The notes below the pieces were generated by a model. That model ran no database searches and was not told where the DNA came from. It saw nothing but the letters and a program-made list of their open reading frames with translations. From an uncultured Alphaproteobacteria bacterium (lineage in GTDB: Bacteria > Pseudomonadota > Alphaproteobacteria > Micropepsales > Micropepsaceae): a DNA stretch of 47,272 nt. Where the stretch lies: positions 1-47,272 of the forward strand of contig CAIOFO010000159.1 of the NCBI GenBank assembly GCA_903857685.1, given 5' to 3'. Shown here one piece after another: positions 27,518 through 35,494 of this stretch (its first letter is position 1; every line of letters begins with the position of its first letter). Made by a program: the position numbers and the translations under genes.

Positions 27518-27619
27518 ATGAAATGCCCATTAGTTTCAAATTTAGCGAAACATTTCAGGCCGTCGAAAAGCCCGTCGCGCATTGTTCTCGCGTACCAGCA
27601 AGAGAAAGCGCGCATATGA
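27518..27619 (+). CDS. Small ORF, 33 aa, coupled to the DUF5330 gene
   Basis: ATG at 27518 has GAGGAA seven bases upstream. The product starts MKCPLVSNLAKHFRPSKSP and ends AYQQEKARI; it is basic and has no signal peptide. Its TGA overlaps the next ATG (ATGA at 27616-27619), so reading it would deliver ribosomes to the DUF5330 gene. It may be a genuine small protein or a leader peptide. I do not recognise the sequence. Confidence 0.55.
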   Translation: MKCPLVSNLAKHFRPSKSPSRIVLAYQQEKARI

Positions 27620-27906
27620 TTCTCCGGGCGATTTTTTGGATAGGACTTGTGTCGCTGTTGGCGCCGCACGAGCCCGATCTGGGCCTGGGACGCCCTGGCG
27701 CCGGCATATCGCTTCCTGCCACCGTGAAATCCTGGGCCGTTACTGGTCTCTCGCGCCCGGGAGAAATTTGCGATGGCGCAGAGGGGGCGTGTGCCGGCGG
27801 CCTCGGCGATTTGAAGCGGGCGATTGACCCGCGCCGCCTAGCAGACATGAAGCTGGAACTTGATGCCAGCATCAAGGCCCGTGCGGCGCAGTCGCACAAT
27901 TCCTAG
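27616..27906 (+). CDS. DUF5330-like small membrane-anchored protein
   Basis: This 96-aa protein begins MILRAIFWIGLVSLLAPHEP, an uncleaved anchor or signal, then has LGRPGAGISLPATV, a Cys pair (ICDGAEGAC) and a helical C-terminus. The beginning is typical of alphaproteobacterial DUF5330 proteins, which are uncharacterised. The ATG is in a 4-nt overlap with the 33-aa ORF upstream. An in-frame extension to 27463 exists but loses the hydrophobic start. The Cys pair suggests a disulfide in the periplasm. Confidence 0.7.
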   Translation: MILRAIFWIGLVSLLAPHEPDLGLGRPGAGISLPATVKSWAVTGLSRPGEICDGAEGACAGGLGDLKRAIDPRRLADMKLELDASIKARAAQSHNS

Positions 27907-28010
27907 GTCGCGCGGCGAAACAGGAATGCCATCAGCCGCTTCAGCCAGCCATTCGGCGCTGTAGCGTGCAAGTCCGGCGCGGCGCGGTTGGAAACCAGAT
28001 GCCCCAGCAT
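27903..28010 (-). CDS. Possible small protein, 35 aa
   Basis: ATG at 28010 is preceded by AGGAGCG at a distance of nine bases. The product begins MLGHLVSNRAAPDLH and ends GWLKRLMAFLFRRAT, a short amphipathic, cationic helix. A CtrA-type box (28071-28085) lies 60 nt upstream in the right orientation. Its stop overlaps the end of the DUF5330 gene on the other strand. There is no homology evidence available here, so confidence is low. Confidence 0.35.
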   Translation of the reverse strand: MLGHLVSNRAAPDLHATAPNGWLKRLMAFLFRRAT

Positions 28011-28070
28011 GGCGATGACGCTCCTATAGACCGTATACGGATTTCCGGCCTTCAGGCTGCGCGCCCTTGG

Positions 28071-28085
28071 TTAACACTTGATTAA
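28071..28085 (-). promoter_or_regulatory. CtrA-type box
   Basis: The minus strand reads TTAA-N7-TTAACC, which fits both the full CtrA consensus and the oriented TTAACCAT-like half-site. It lies between the lipoprotein gene (ending at 28096) and the possible 35-aa ORF starting at 28010, and points to the latter. Confidence 0.45.
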
Positions 28086-28095
28086 GGCGATCACG

Positions 28096-28371
28096 TCAGG
28101 GCGTTCTGGGCATCGACAGCGGATCGCCGCCTTGCGGCGCGGTCATCTGGCGGCAGGCGCCGAAGCCGGCGCCCCAGCCGCTGTGATAGGCCTTGTTGCC
28201 CTGATACTCGGCTTCGTCGCGGGTGAGGCTGGTGTCGCGCTTGTTGGCGCCCTCCAGGCTGGCCGAAGCGCAGCCATCGGAATAGCCCGCCTGAAAATCC
28301 GGCGATTTTTGCAGGACCGAATTGGTACAGGCCGCCAGTGGCAACAGGCTTATCAGGATCAGCTTGCGCAT
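28096..28371 (-). CDS. Small lipoprotein
   Basis: This 91-aa protein has a short signal peptide with lipobox LPLAAC, so Cys15 should be lipidated. The mature part contains three more cysteines and segments such as DFQAGYSDGCASAS and YHSGWGAGFGACRQM that look like a repeat: a Gly/Tyr-rich stretch ending in Cys. The function is unknown. It is divergent from the degenerate receiver gene starting at 28456, with 84 nt between starts. The CtrA-type box lies just past its 3' end. Confidence 0.8.
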   Translation of the reverse strand: MRKLILISLLPLAACTNSVLQKSPDFQAGYSDGCASASLEGANKRDTSLTRDEAEYQGNKAYHSGWGAGFGACRQMTAPQGGDPLSMPRTP

Positions 28372-28455
28372 GGTCTTGCCCGAAAATGTGACAGCTTCGT
28401 TTTACCCCGGATTAAGGCGAAATGCCTAAAATGCGCCTCAAGTCGGGAGCGTATC

Positions 28456-28980
28456 ATGGAACTGGAAAACCTGTCGGACGTGCGCGTTCTGCTGCTGGCG
28501 GGCAAGGGGTCGTCCACCCAGATCCTGCGCACTGTGTTCAACATCGCCGGCGTGACCAAGGTCATCGGCGTGGACGAACCCCGCCGCGCCATAGAACTTC
28601 TCTGCATCGAGCATTTCCACGCCGTCTTTTTCGAAGGTGCGCTGGAACATGACGGCATGCCATTCGCCCAGGCGGCGCGGCGGCTGCCGGCAATGCTCAA
28701 CCCCATGATCGCGATATTCGCGGTCTTTCCCGAAGCCCGCAAGCGCGATGTCGAAACCGCCCGTGATCTTGGCGTACATGATGTCATTTGCCGCCCAGTC
28801 AGCCCCAAGACCGTGATGACGAAATTGCGCTCCGTGCTTGTGGCGCCGCGCCCCTTCATCGCCGCGCCCAGTTTCTTCGGTCCGGACCGGCGCGCCAAGA
28901 CCCGCGCCGGGACACCCCCGTCCAAGGAGCGGCGCGAGCGTGTCGCCCGCAAGACCAAAATCTCGGTGGCGCTGATCTAG
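28456..28980 (+). CDS. Degenerate receiver-domain protein
   Basis: This 174-aa protein has the length and secondary-structure pattern of a stand-alone receiver, followed by a tail with RPFIAAPSFFGPDRRAKTR, typical of alphaproteobacterial single-domain receivers. The phosphorylation residues are lost: the acidic pair is replaced by LAGKG, the acceptor Asp position by FFEG (Glu), and the conserved Lys by Arg (CRPVS). It therefore probably acts as a phosphorylation-independent binding partner. A GGGAG site precedes the ATG at 28456. It is convergent with sodB (3-nt gap). Confidence 0.8.
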   Translation: MELENLSDVRVLLLAGKGSSTQILRTVFNIAGVTKVIGVDEPRRAIELLCIEHFHAVFFEGALEHDGMPFAQAARRLPAMLNPMIAIFAVFPEARKRDVETARDLGVHDVICRPVSPKTVMTKLRSVLVAPRPFIAAPSFFGPDRRAKTRAGTPPSKERRERVARKTKISVALI

Positions 28981-28983
28981 GAC

Positions 28984-29640
28984 TTATTCGGCTGCAGCGC
29001 GCGTCCCTGCGCCGGCGCCGGCCGTCGCATCATCCTGCTGTCCCAAATTCGCGGCAGCGAAATCCCAGTTCAGAATCTTCCCCAGCACGGCTTCGAGATA
29101 TTTCGGCCGCGCATTCTGGTAATCCAGATAATAGGCATGTTCCCAGACATCCACGGTCAGCAGGCATTTGACGCCTTTGGCCATCGGGGTCTGGGCATCG
29201 GCGGTTTTTTCGATCGCCAACTTGCCGTCTTTTGCTACCAGCCAGGCCCAGCCGGAGCCGAACTGGTCCTTGCCGGCTTCCGCCAATTCGGAGATCAGGG
29301 TGGAAACCGCGCCAAAATCGCGGGTGATGGCGCTGGCCAGTTTTCCGCTGGGCTCGGTCTTGCCGGGCGTCAGGCTGCGCCAATAGAAATCGTGATTCCA
29401 CACCTGTGCGGCATTGTTGAAAATCTTTTTTTCCTTGTCATCCGTCGCAGCGGCAGTCGCCTGCACGATCTCTTCCAGCTTCATGCCGGCAAATTGGGTT
29501 TTCTCCACCAGCTTGTTGAGGGTGTCCACATAGGTCTGGTGATGCTTGTGGTAGTGCAGCGAGATGGTGCGGGCCGAGATGACAGGCTCCAGCGCCTTCT
29601 CATTCCAGGGCAGCGGCGCAAGCGTGAATTGAGCAGACAT
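28984..29640 (-). CDS. sodB: Superoxide dismutase, Fe/Mn type
   Basis: This 218-aa cytoplasmic enzyme converts superoxide to oxygen and hydrogen peroxide. Metal ligands are His29 (SLHYHKHHQTYV), His83 (WNHDFYW), Asp164 and His168 (DVWEHAYY). The sequence resembles iron-type SodB, with the Fe-type feature AAQVWNHDFYW; metal choice cannot be proven. GGAGG lies seven bases before the ATG at 29640. The last 15 residues form an Ala/Gly-rich tail beyond the normal end, which is slightly unusual. The ORF extension to 29832 is not coding-like. Confidence 0.95.
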   Translation of the reverse strand: MSAQFTLAPLPWNEKALEPVISARTISLHYHKHHQTYVDTLNKLVEKTQFAGMKLEEIVQATAAATDDKEKKIFNNAAQVWNHDFYWRSLTPGKTEPSGKLASAITRDFGAVSTLISELAEAGKDQFGSGWAWLVAKDGKLAIEKTADAQTPMAKGVKCLLTVDVWEHAYYLDYQNARPKYLEAVLGKILNWDFAAANLGQQDDATAGAGAGTRAAAE

Positions 29641-29696
29641 GGGAACCTCCGGGATAAGGGGAATTCCTCCCGAAAACGCGCCAGTGAGCCGAACGC

Positions 29697-29728
29697 TCCG
29701 CAAATACCGGAAAAAGACAGTTTGCGGA
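29697..29728. promoter_or_regulatory. Inverted repeat upstream of sodB
   Basis: TCCGCAAA (29697-29704) and TTTGCGGA (29721-29728) are perfect 8-base arms separated by 16 bases, giving a 24-bp centre-to-centre spacing, about two helical turns. It lies 57 nt before the sodB start, in the region shared with the divergent small gene at 29831. It could be an operator for sodB. It does not resemble a Fur or SoxR site that I know. Confidence 0.4.
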
Positions 29729-29830
29729 AATTCGTGATGTTTATGAACGCGATTGTCACTCGACATTCGCACCAGAGTCGCAGAAAAAAGAAATACGCGG
29801 GGTAGGACACAGCAAATCCGGAGGCCAACC

Positions 29831-30046
29831 ATGCCCGCCTATGAAATCTGCTATCTCGATACCGACGGCGCCCTGACCTACAAATTCGCGGCCGATTGCA
29901 CCGACGACAAGCGCGCCAAGGTCCTGGCGCATGCCATGAAGCTGCCCAGCGCCAAGCGGCTGGAAGTTTGGAGCGGCGAGACGCTGATCTATGCCCGGCC
30001 CTCGGACAGCCACCCGATGCGCGAACAGATGTTGCGGGCGTCCTAG
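29831..30046 (+). CDS. Small hypothetical protein, 71 aa
   Basis: The product starts MPAYEICYLDTDGALTYKF and includes DKRAKVLAHAMKLPSAKRLEVWSGETLIY. It has no signal peptide or membrane segment and would be a small alpha/beta protein. GGAGG lies six bases before the ATG. Similar short proteins occur in alphaproteobacteria, without function. It is divergent from sodB, with 190 nt between starts. Confidence 0.75.
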   Translation: MPAYEICYLDTDGALTYKFAADCTDDKRAKVLAHAMKLPSAKRLEVWSGETLIYARPSDSHPMREQMLRAS

Positions 30047-30061
30047 GAGCGTCGGCCAGGA

Positions 30062-30119
30062 GTTCGATAGCGTCAGCGTATCGAACTCGGCCTCGCTTGC
30101 CTACGCTGGCGCTAGGCAA
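30062..30119. repeat. Dispersed palindromic repeat, copy B (two hairpins)
   Basis: Hairpin 1 (30062-30086) has arms GTTCGATA/TATCGAAC and the core TAGCGTCAGCGTA. Hairpin 2 (30097-30119) has arms TTGCCTA/TAGGCAA and the core TACGCTGGCGCTA, the same core inverted. The stems differ while the loops are conserved, with a 9-nt loop each. The pair lies between two converging genes and could terminate both. Confidence 0.65.
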
Positions 30120-30184
30120 TTCCGAACGGCGCCGGAGGTGCCCTTAAAACAAATGGGCGCGTCCGCGCCCGGCCGCGCGACCAA

Positions 30185-31564
30185 TTAAAGAAGCTTTTCG
30201 CTTTTCGCCCAGGCCAATGTCCTGGCCAGTGCCCGCTCCAGCCGGTCGAACAATTCGCCGATTTCCGCCTCGCTGATGATCAGTGGCGGGCAGAGCGCGA
30301 TGCGGTCCGAAGGCAAGGGCCGCACGATCAGGCCTTCCAGTTCCGCGAAAGCACTCAGCTTGAAACCCACCCCTTTGGCCGGCTCGAAATTCCGCTTGCT
30401 GGCCTTATCCGCCACCAGCTCAATGCCCGCGATCAGGCCAACACCCTTGGCCTCGCCCACCAGCGGATGATCCGCCACCGAAGCCAATCGCTTCAAAAAG
30501 ACCGGTTCGACGTGGCGAACATGACCCACCACATCGCGCTCCTGGTAGATTTCAAGGGTCCTCAGCGCCACCGCCGCCGTCACCGGATGGCCGCCATAGG
30601 TGAGGCCATGCGCCAGGGTGCCGATCTTGCGCGATTCCTGGTCGATGATCTCGGTCATTTCCGGCGACAGCAGCACCGCCGAGATCGGCAGATAGGCCGA
30701 AGACAGCGCTTTGGCGAGGGACATGCTGTCGGGCTCAAAGCCGTATTTGCCGCAGCCGAACCATTCGCCGGTGCGGCCAAAGCCGGTGATCACTTCATCG
30801 TCGATCAGCGGGATGGCGTGCTTGTCCAGCACCTTGGTGATCGCATCGAAATATCCATCCGGCGGCACCATGGCGCCGCCCGCGCCCATCACCGGCTCGA
30901 CGATCATCGCCGCCACCGTGTCCGGTCCCTCGCGCTGGATCAGCGCCTCCAGGCTGGCGGCCAGGCGGGCGGAATATTGCAGCTCGCTCTCGCCCGCCTC
31001 GGCGCCGCGATAGAAATGCGGGCATTCGGCATGGCGCGCGAAATCCAACGGCAGGTCGAAGCTCTTGTGATTGCCCGGCAGGCCGGTCAGCGATGCCGCC
31101 GCCACCGTGACGCCGTGATAGGCCTTTTGCCGGGAGATGATTTTTTTCTTCTGGGGCATGCCCCGGGCGTTGGCGGCGTACCAGGCGAATTTGACCTGGG
31201 TGTCGTTGGCTTCCGAACCGGAACAGCCGAAGAAGACCTTTCCCACGGGAAAGGGCGACAGTTCCTTGAGTTTTTCCGCCAGCGCCAAGCCCGGCTCATG
31301 GCTTTTGCCGGCCAGAAGATGGCCATAGGAAAGCTTGCGCATCTGTTCGGCGGCAACATCGGCCAGTTCATTCTCGCCCCAGCCCAGCGCGGTGGACCAC
31401 AGGCCCGACATCGCTTCCAGGTAATCCTTGCCCGCCGCGTCATAGACAAAAACGCCCTGCCCCCGTTCGATGATCAGCGGGCCGCTTTCGTCCAGTGCCT
31501 TGAGGTTGGAGAAAGGGTGCAGCAGCACCTGCATGTCGCGGGCCTGGGCATTGGAAAGCGTCAT
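30185..31564 (-). CDS. Class III (omega-type) aminotransferase
   Basis: This 459-aa PLP enzyme moves an amino group from an amine or omega-amino acid to a keto acid. The PLP lysine is Lys285 (SLAKALSSAYLP), preceded by the DEVITGFGRTGEWFG motif that binds the pyridine ring; GCSGSEAND is the phosphate-binding region. It resembles the aspartate aminotransferase-family proteins annotated as beta-alanine or putrescine:pyruvate transaminases; the substrate is not decided. It is divergent from the acyl-CoA ligase gene, with 99 nt between starts. Confidence 0.93.
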   Translation of the reverse strand: MTLSNAQARDMQVLLHPFSNLKALDESGPLIIERGQGVFVYDAAGKDYLEAMSGLWSTALGWGENELADVAAEQMRKLSYGHLLAGKSHEPGLALAEKLKELSPFPVGKVFFGCSGSEANDTQVKFAWYAANARGMPQKKKIISRQKAYHGVTVAAASLTGLPGNHKSFDLPLDFARHAECPHFYRGAEAGESELQYSARLAASLEALIQREGPDTVAAMIVEPVMGAGGAMVPPDGYFDAITKVLDKHAIPLIDDEVITGFGRTGEWFGCGKYGFEPDSMSLAKALSSAYLPISAVLLSPEMTEIIDQESRKIGTLAHGLTYGGHPVTAAVALRTLEIYQERDVVGHVRHVEPVFLKRLASVADHPLVGEAKGVGLIAGIELVADKASKRNFEPAKGVGFKLSAFAELEGLIVRPLPSDRIALCPPLIISEAEIGELFDRLERALARTLAWAKSEKLL

Positions 31565-31663
31565 GGCGGAGTAATCCCTGGAAATGGCGGCGACATTGAG
31601 CCTTTTGCCCCCATCGCGCCAGATTTTATGCTATCGCAGCCCCGCAAAAATCAGGAACCGGTC

Positions 31664-33295
31664 ATGCGGGGTCTCATGCAGGATTGGCCGATGCTCGTGC
31701 ATCGGCTGATCGACCATGCCGCGCTCTATCACCAGGGCGCCGACATTGTCAGCCGCACTGTCGAAGGCAGCATTCACCGCACCGGTTATGCACAAATCCG
31801 GCGCCGCGCCATGGGGCTGGCCCGGGCGCTGGCAAAACGCGGCGTCCGGCCGGGCGACCGGGTGGCGACCCTGGCCTGGAACACCCATCGGCACCTGGAA
31901 AGCTGGTACGCCATCGCCGGCATGGGCGCGGTTTATCATACCCTCAACCCGCGCCTGTTCCCCGACCAGATCGCCTGGATCGCCAATCATGGCGGCGCCC
32001 GAATTCTGCTCTATGACAATTGCTTCGCGCCCATCGTCGAAGCCATCGCGCCCAAATTGAAGCATGTGGAAATCTTTGTCGCGATGAGCGACGAGATCGC
32101 GCCCCTCAAGCTGAAGAAGAAGCCGCTGACCTACGAAGCGCTGATCGCGGGCCAAGGGCGGGCAAAGCGCGATTTCGCCTGGCCTGAGCTGGACGAGAAT
32201 TCCGCCTGCGGGCTTTGCTACACCTCCGGCACCACCGGCGATCCCAAGGGCGTGCTGTATTCCCAGCGCAGCAATATTCTGACGGCGCTGCTGGCGGGCC
32301 AGAGCCCCGGCCTGAACATGAGTCCGATGGACCGGGTGCTGCCGGTGGTGCCGATGTTCCACGCCAATGGCTGGGCGATTCCCTTCATCGCCGCCATGGC
32401 GGGCGCCAGCTTGGTATTGCCCGGACCGCGGCTGGACGGCGCTTCGATTTACGAATTGCTGGAACAGGAGCGCGTCACCCTCACCACCGCGGTGCCGACA
32501 GTATGGCTGAACCTGCTGCAATATCTCGACGACAACAATTTGAAACTGTCCCATCTGAGGCGCGTCTGCATCGGCGGCGCGGCGGCGCCCGCCGCCATGA
32601 TCGAACGCTTCGAAGGCCAATATGGCGTCGAGGTGATCCACGCCTGGGGCATGACCGAAATGAGCCCGATCGGCACCATGAGCATCATCAAGCCGCCGCT
32701 GGACAAATTGCCCCGCGCCCGCCAGCTGGAAATCAAGAGCAAGCAGGGCTATCCGCATTTCGGCATCGAAATGAAGATCACCGACGACAAGGGGCGAGAG
32801 CGGCCGCGCGACGGCAAGGCGGTCGGTCGGCTGAAGGTGCGCGGCCCCAACATCGCGCGCGCCTATTTCCGCGGCGCCGGCAGGCACGCCTTCGACAGCC
32901 AGGGCTGGTTCGACACCGGCGATGTCGCCAGCCTGGACGCGGACGGCTTCATGCAGATCGCCGACCGCTCCAAGGACGTCATCAAGTCGGGCGGCGAGTG
33001 GATTTCCACCATCCAGATCGAAAATCTGGCGGTCGGGCATGCCGCGGTGGCCGAAGCGGCGGTGATCGGCATCGCCCATCCCAAATGGGACGAGCGGCCT
33101 TTGCTGGTGGTGGTGCTGCGGCCCGGCTCCGTGCTGGATGCCGATGCCATGCTGACGCATCTGAGGGACCGGATCGCCAAATGGTGGCTACCCGATGCGG
33201 TGGTGTTTGTTGACGAAATACCGCACACTGCCACGGGCAAAATACTTAAAACGGAATTGCGCCGCCGCTTCGCGGATTTTAGATTCCCCAGGTAG
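31664..33295 (+). CDS. Long/medium-chain fatty acyl-CoA ligase (AMP-forming)
   Basis: This 543-aa enzyme activates a carboxylic acid through an acyl-adenylate and loads it on CoA. The ATP-binding P-loop is [18 protein letters not shown] at about residue 186. Further motifs are [25 protein letters not shown] and the C-terminal lysine motif [13 protein letters not shown]. It looks like the AlkK/FadD3-like medium-chain acyl-CoA synthetases. I chose the ATG at 31664, with AGGAA seven bases upstream, over the ATG at 31628. It is followed closely by the DUF1499 gene (15-nt gap). Confidence 0.93.
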   Translation: MRGLMQDWPMLVHRLIDHAALYHQGADIVSRTVEGSIHRTGYAQIRRRAMGLARALAKRGVRPGDRVATLAWNTHRHLESWYAIAGMGAVYHTLNPRLFPDQIAWIANHGGARILLYDNCFAPIVEAIAPKLKHVEIFVAMSDEIAPLKLKKKPLTYEALIAGQGRAKRDFAWPELDENSACGLCYTSGTTGDPKGVLYSQRSNILTALLAGQSPGLNMSPMDRVLPVVPMFHANGWAIPFIAAMAGASLVLPGPRLDGASIYELLEQERVTLTTAVPTVWLNLLQYLDDNNLKLSHLRRVCIGGAAAPAAMIERFEGQYGVEVIHAWGMTEMSPIGTMSIIKPPLDKLPRARQLEIKSKQGYPHFGIEMKITDDKGRERPRDGKAVGRLKVRGPNIARAYFRGAGRHAFDSQGWFDTGDVASLDADGFMQIADRSKDVIKSGGEWISTIQIENLAVGHAAVAEAAVIGIAHPKWDERPLLVVVLRPGSVLDADAMLTHLRDRIAKWWLPDAVVFVDEIPHTATGKILKTELRRRFADFRFPR

Positions 33296-33310
33296 TTTTC
33301 GGTTCGTCCC

Positions 33311-34072
33311 ATGCGATTTCAGCTTCTTGCCGCCCAGTTGGCGCTTGCCACACTGGTGCTGGCCGCATTTTCCGCTTTCGCCGCGGTGGGCGGTACGCGC
33401 CTTGGGCTGATGCCCTATGCCAGCGGCTTCAGCATCATGACGGCGGCAGTGGCACTTGGCCTTGTGGCGCTGGCCATGGCCCTGATCTGGCTGTTCAGCG
33501 CCCTGAAGAACAATCTGGGCGCGGGCAAGCGCGCCGGCTTGATCGGTCTGCTGGGCAGCCTGCTGTTGCTTTTCCCGCCGCTGCATACGGCTTATCTGGG
33601 CCTGACCTCGCCGGCGATTCACGACGCCACCACCAATCCCGAAGACCCGCCGCAATTTGTCGCCCTGGCCAGGCTGCGCCAGCCGGGCATGAACCCGCCG
33701 GCCTATGACGGCAATGTCCAGATCACCTTCCAGGGCGAAACCAACACCGCCGCCTATATGCTGCACACTTACTATTCCGCCCTCACCAAGCCTTACGCCC
33801 GGCTGCTGACCAGCAAGTCCAAGTTGTTCTGGCATGCCTTCGAGACCACCAAGAAAATGGGCTGGACGATCGTGGACTATAGCGAGAAGGACGGCCGCAT
33901 CGAGGCCACCGACAAATCCTTCTGGTTCGGCCAGACCGCCGATATCGTCATCCGGGTGCAGACCGCGGGTGACATCGGCGCGCGGCTTGATATCCGCTCC
34001 CAGAGCGAACGGGGGACGCGCGACTTCGGCAGCAACATTGCGCGGCTGACCGCCTATCTCAAGGCGCTTTGA
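33311..34072 (+). CDS. DUF1499 membrane protein
   Basis: This 253-aa protein has three or so N-terminal transmembrane segments (about 8-28, 38-65, 77-97), then a soluble DUF1499 domain (about 110-253) containing NPPAYDG, AFETTKKMGWTIVDY, RIEATDKSFWFG and SERGTRDFGSNIARL. The family is common in proteobacteria and has no established function. It probably forms one unit with the acyl-CoA ligase. The 3' end overlaps the converging MBL hydrolase gene by 14 nt. Confidence 0.88.
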   Translation: MRFQLLAAQLALATLVLAAFSAFAAVGGTRLGLMPYASGFSIMTAAVALGLVALAMALIWLFSALKNNLGAGKRAGLIGLLGSLLLLFPPLHTAYLGLTSPAIHDATTNPEDPPQFVALARLRQPGMNPPAYDGNVQITFQGETNTAAYMLHTYYSALTKPYARLLTSKSKLFWHAFETTKKMGWTIVDYSEKDGRIEATDKSFWFGQTADIVIRVQTAGDIGARLDIRSQSERGTRDFGSNIARLTAYLKAL

Positions 34073-34940
34073 CGATCGGCCGATACCGCGCGCCGTCCCG
34101 CGTTACCTTGCCGTCCTCCATCATGTGCTCCAGGTGAGCGAGCACCGTCAGTTCGGCCGCCTTCACCAGCATGGGCGCCAGGCCGGCATAGAGCCGGGCG
34201 ACAAGGACGGGCGCCGTGTCGTCGCCCTGCGCCAGGCAGGCGGCGATCTGGCCTTCCCGCATCCGGCGATGGGTGACGAGGGCGCGCAGGAACGGCGCGG
34301 GCGGCGCGATCGGTGAACCATGGGTGGGATAAAGGATGGCGTCATCGCGGGCGATGAGTTTTTCCAGGCTGCGCAGGTAATCACCCATATTGCCGTCGGG
34401 CGGCGCGATCACGCTGGTGGACCAGCCCATGACATGGTCGCCGGTGAACAGGGCCTTTTCCCCGGCCAGCGCATAGCACATGTGGTTGGAGGTATGGCCG
34501 GGGGTGAAAACGCAGGCGATGGAAAAATCCTCGCCGGCGATTTCATCGCCATCGGCCACGCGGATGTCGGGCACGAACAGGCGGTCGCCGCCTTCCTCGA
34601 CATCATTGGTTTCGGCATGTGGCCCAAAGCCGTAGGTCTTTGCGCCGCTCCATTCCTTCAGCGGCTGGGCGGCCGGGGAATGGTCCTTGTGGGTGTGGGT
34701 GATGAGGATATGGCTGACGCTGCGCCCGTCCAGCGCGCGCTTCAATGCCGCGACATGCTCGGGAAGGTCGGGACCCGGATCAATCACCGCCACGCGGTCG
34801 CCCGCGCCGACAATATGGACGCCGGTGCCGCGAAAGGTGAAAGGGCCTGGGTTCGGGGCCAGCAAACGCGCGATGCGCGGGCTCAAACGTTCGGCGATTC
34901 CATAATGCGGCTCAAGCGAGGTATCGAATTGGAGCGCCAT
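34059..34940 (-). CDS. MBL-fold metallo-hydrolase (LACTB2-like)
   Basis: This 293-aa enzyme has the metallo-beta-lactamase zinc motif HTHKDHS, a second His in FTPGHTSNHM, an Asp in LFTGDHVMGW and a terminal His in YPTHG. A short winged-helix-like tail follows (about 225-290), as in the LACTB2/RNase-like or hydroxyacylglutathione-hydrolase-like group. The substrate is unknown. I chose the ATG at 34940, with GGAAGA ten bases upstream; an in-frame TTG at 34958 is possible. It follows a membrane protein gene in one operon. Confidence 0.9.
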   Translation of the reverse strand: MALQFDTSLEPHYGIAERLSPRIARLLAPNPGPFTFRGTGVHIVGAGDRVAVIDPGPDLPEHVAALKRALDGRSVSHILITHTHKDHSPAAQPLKEWSGAKTYGFGPHAETNDVEEGGDRLFVPDIRVADGDEIAGEDFSIACVFTPGHTSNHMCYALAGEKALFTGDHVMGWSTSVIAPPDGNMGDYLRSLEKLIARDDAILYPTHGSPIAPPAPFLRALVTHRRMREGQIAACLAQGDDTAPVLVARLYAGLAPMLVKAAELTVLAHLEHMMEDGKVTRDGARYRPIVKAP

Positions 34941-34958
34941 CAACCCAATGTCTTCCAA

Positions 34959-35396
34959 TCAATAAGGCTTGTCGTCCAGTTCGCGCACAAAGCCGCGCAG
35001 CAGCCGCCAATAGTACCAGACCACCAGCAGCAGCGACAAAAATCCGGCCAGCGGCAGCAGCATCATCCAGCCGGCCCCCACCATGGCGCCCGGCCAGACC
35101 GGCCAGCCGGGTGTGAAAGGCCACATCATCGCGAAAAACGAAAAGCCCATGCTCATTGTGAACAGCGTCATCATGACGATGGCGCAGATCAGCATGGTCC
35201 AGAAAACCCGGATCTGGTTGCGGTAATGGCTTTCGTGGATGCTGCCAAGGGCGTGGGCCAGCCGCACATGGGCGATGATCACCCCGATCAGGGCGGTGAG
35301 GCCGCCGGCCGGCGCGATCAGGAACAGGCCATAGCTGAGAAGGACCAGAAGCCGTTCCTGGTCGGATTGGTATGAAAACGGCGCGTCATCCTGCAT
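34959..35396 (-). CDS. Small membrane protein (DUF4870-like), 145 aa
   Basis: The protein has an acidic N-terminus, MQDDAPFSYQSDQERLLVLL, and four predicted transmembrane segments, with HVRLAHALGSIHESHYRNQI between the first two. This resembles the DUF4870-type group of small four-helix membrane proteins of unknown function. The ATG at 35396 is used; an in-frame ATG at 35441 would add 15 residues. It precedes the MBL hydrolase gene with an 18-nt gap and is divergent from the gene at 35495. Confidence 0.75.
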   Translation of the reverse strand: MQDDAPFSYQSDQERLLVLLSYGLFLIAPAGGLTALIGVIIAHVRLAHALGSIHESHYRNQIRVFWTMLICAIVMMTLFTMSMGFSFFAMMWPFTPGWPVWPGAMVGAGWMMLLPLAGFLSLLLVVWYYWRLLRGFVRELDDKPY

Positions 35397-35494
35397 CGCC
35401 GCAGCGTAAAGCGGCCGGGCCGGTAAGGCAATTTTCACCATATTGCCGCCAATATGGCGCTTTGTTCGGCAGCCCTATTTCATCCGGTGATATT

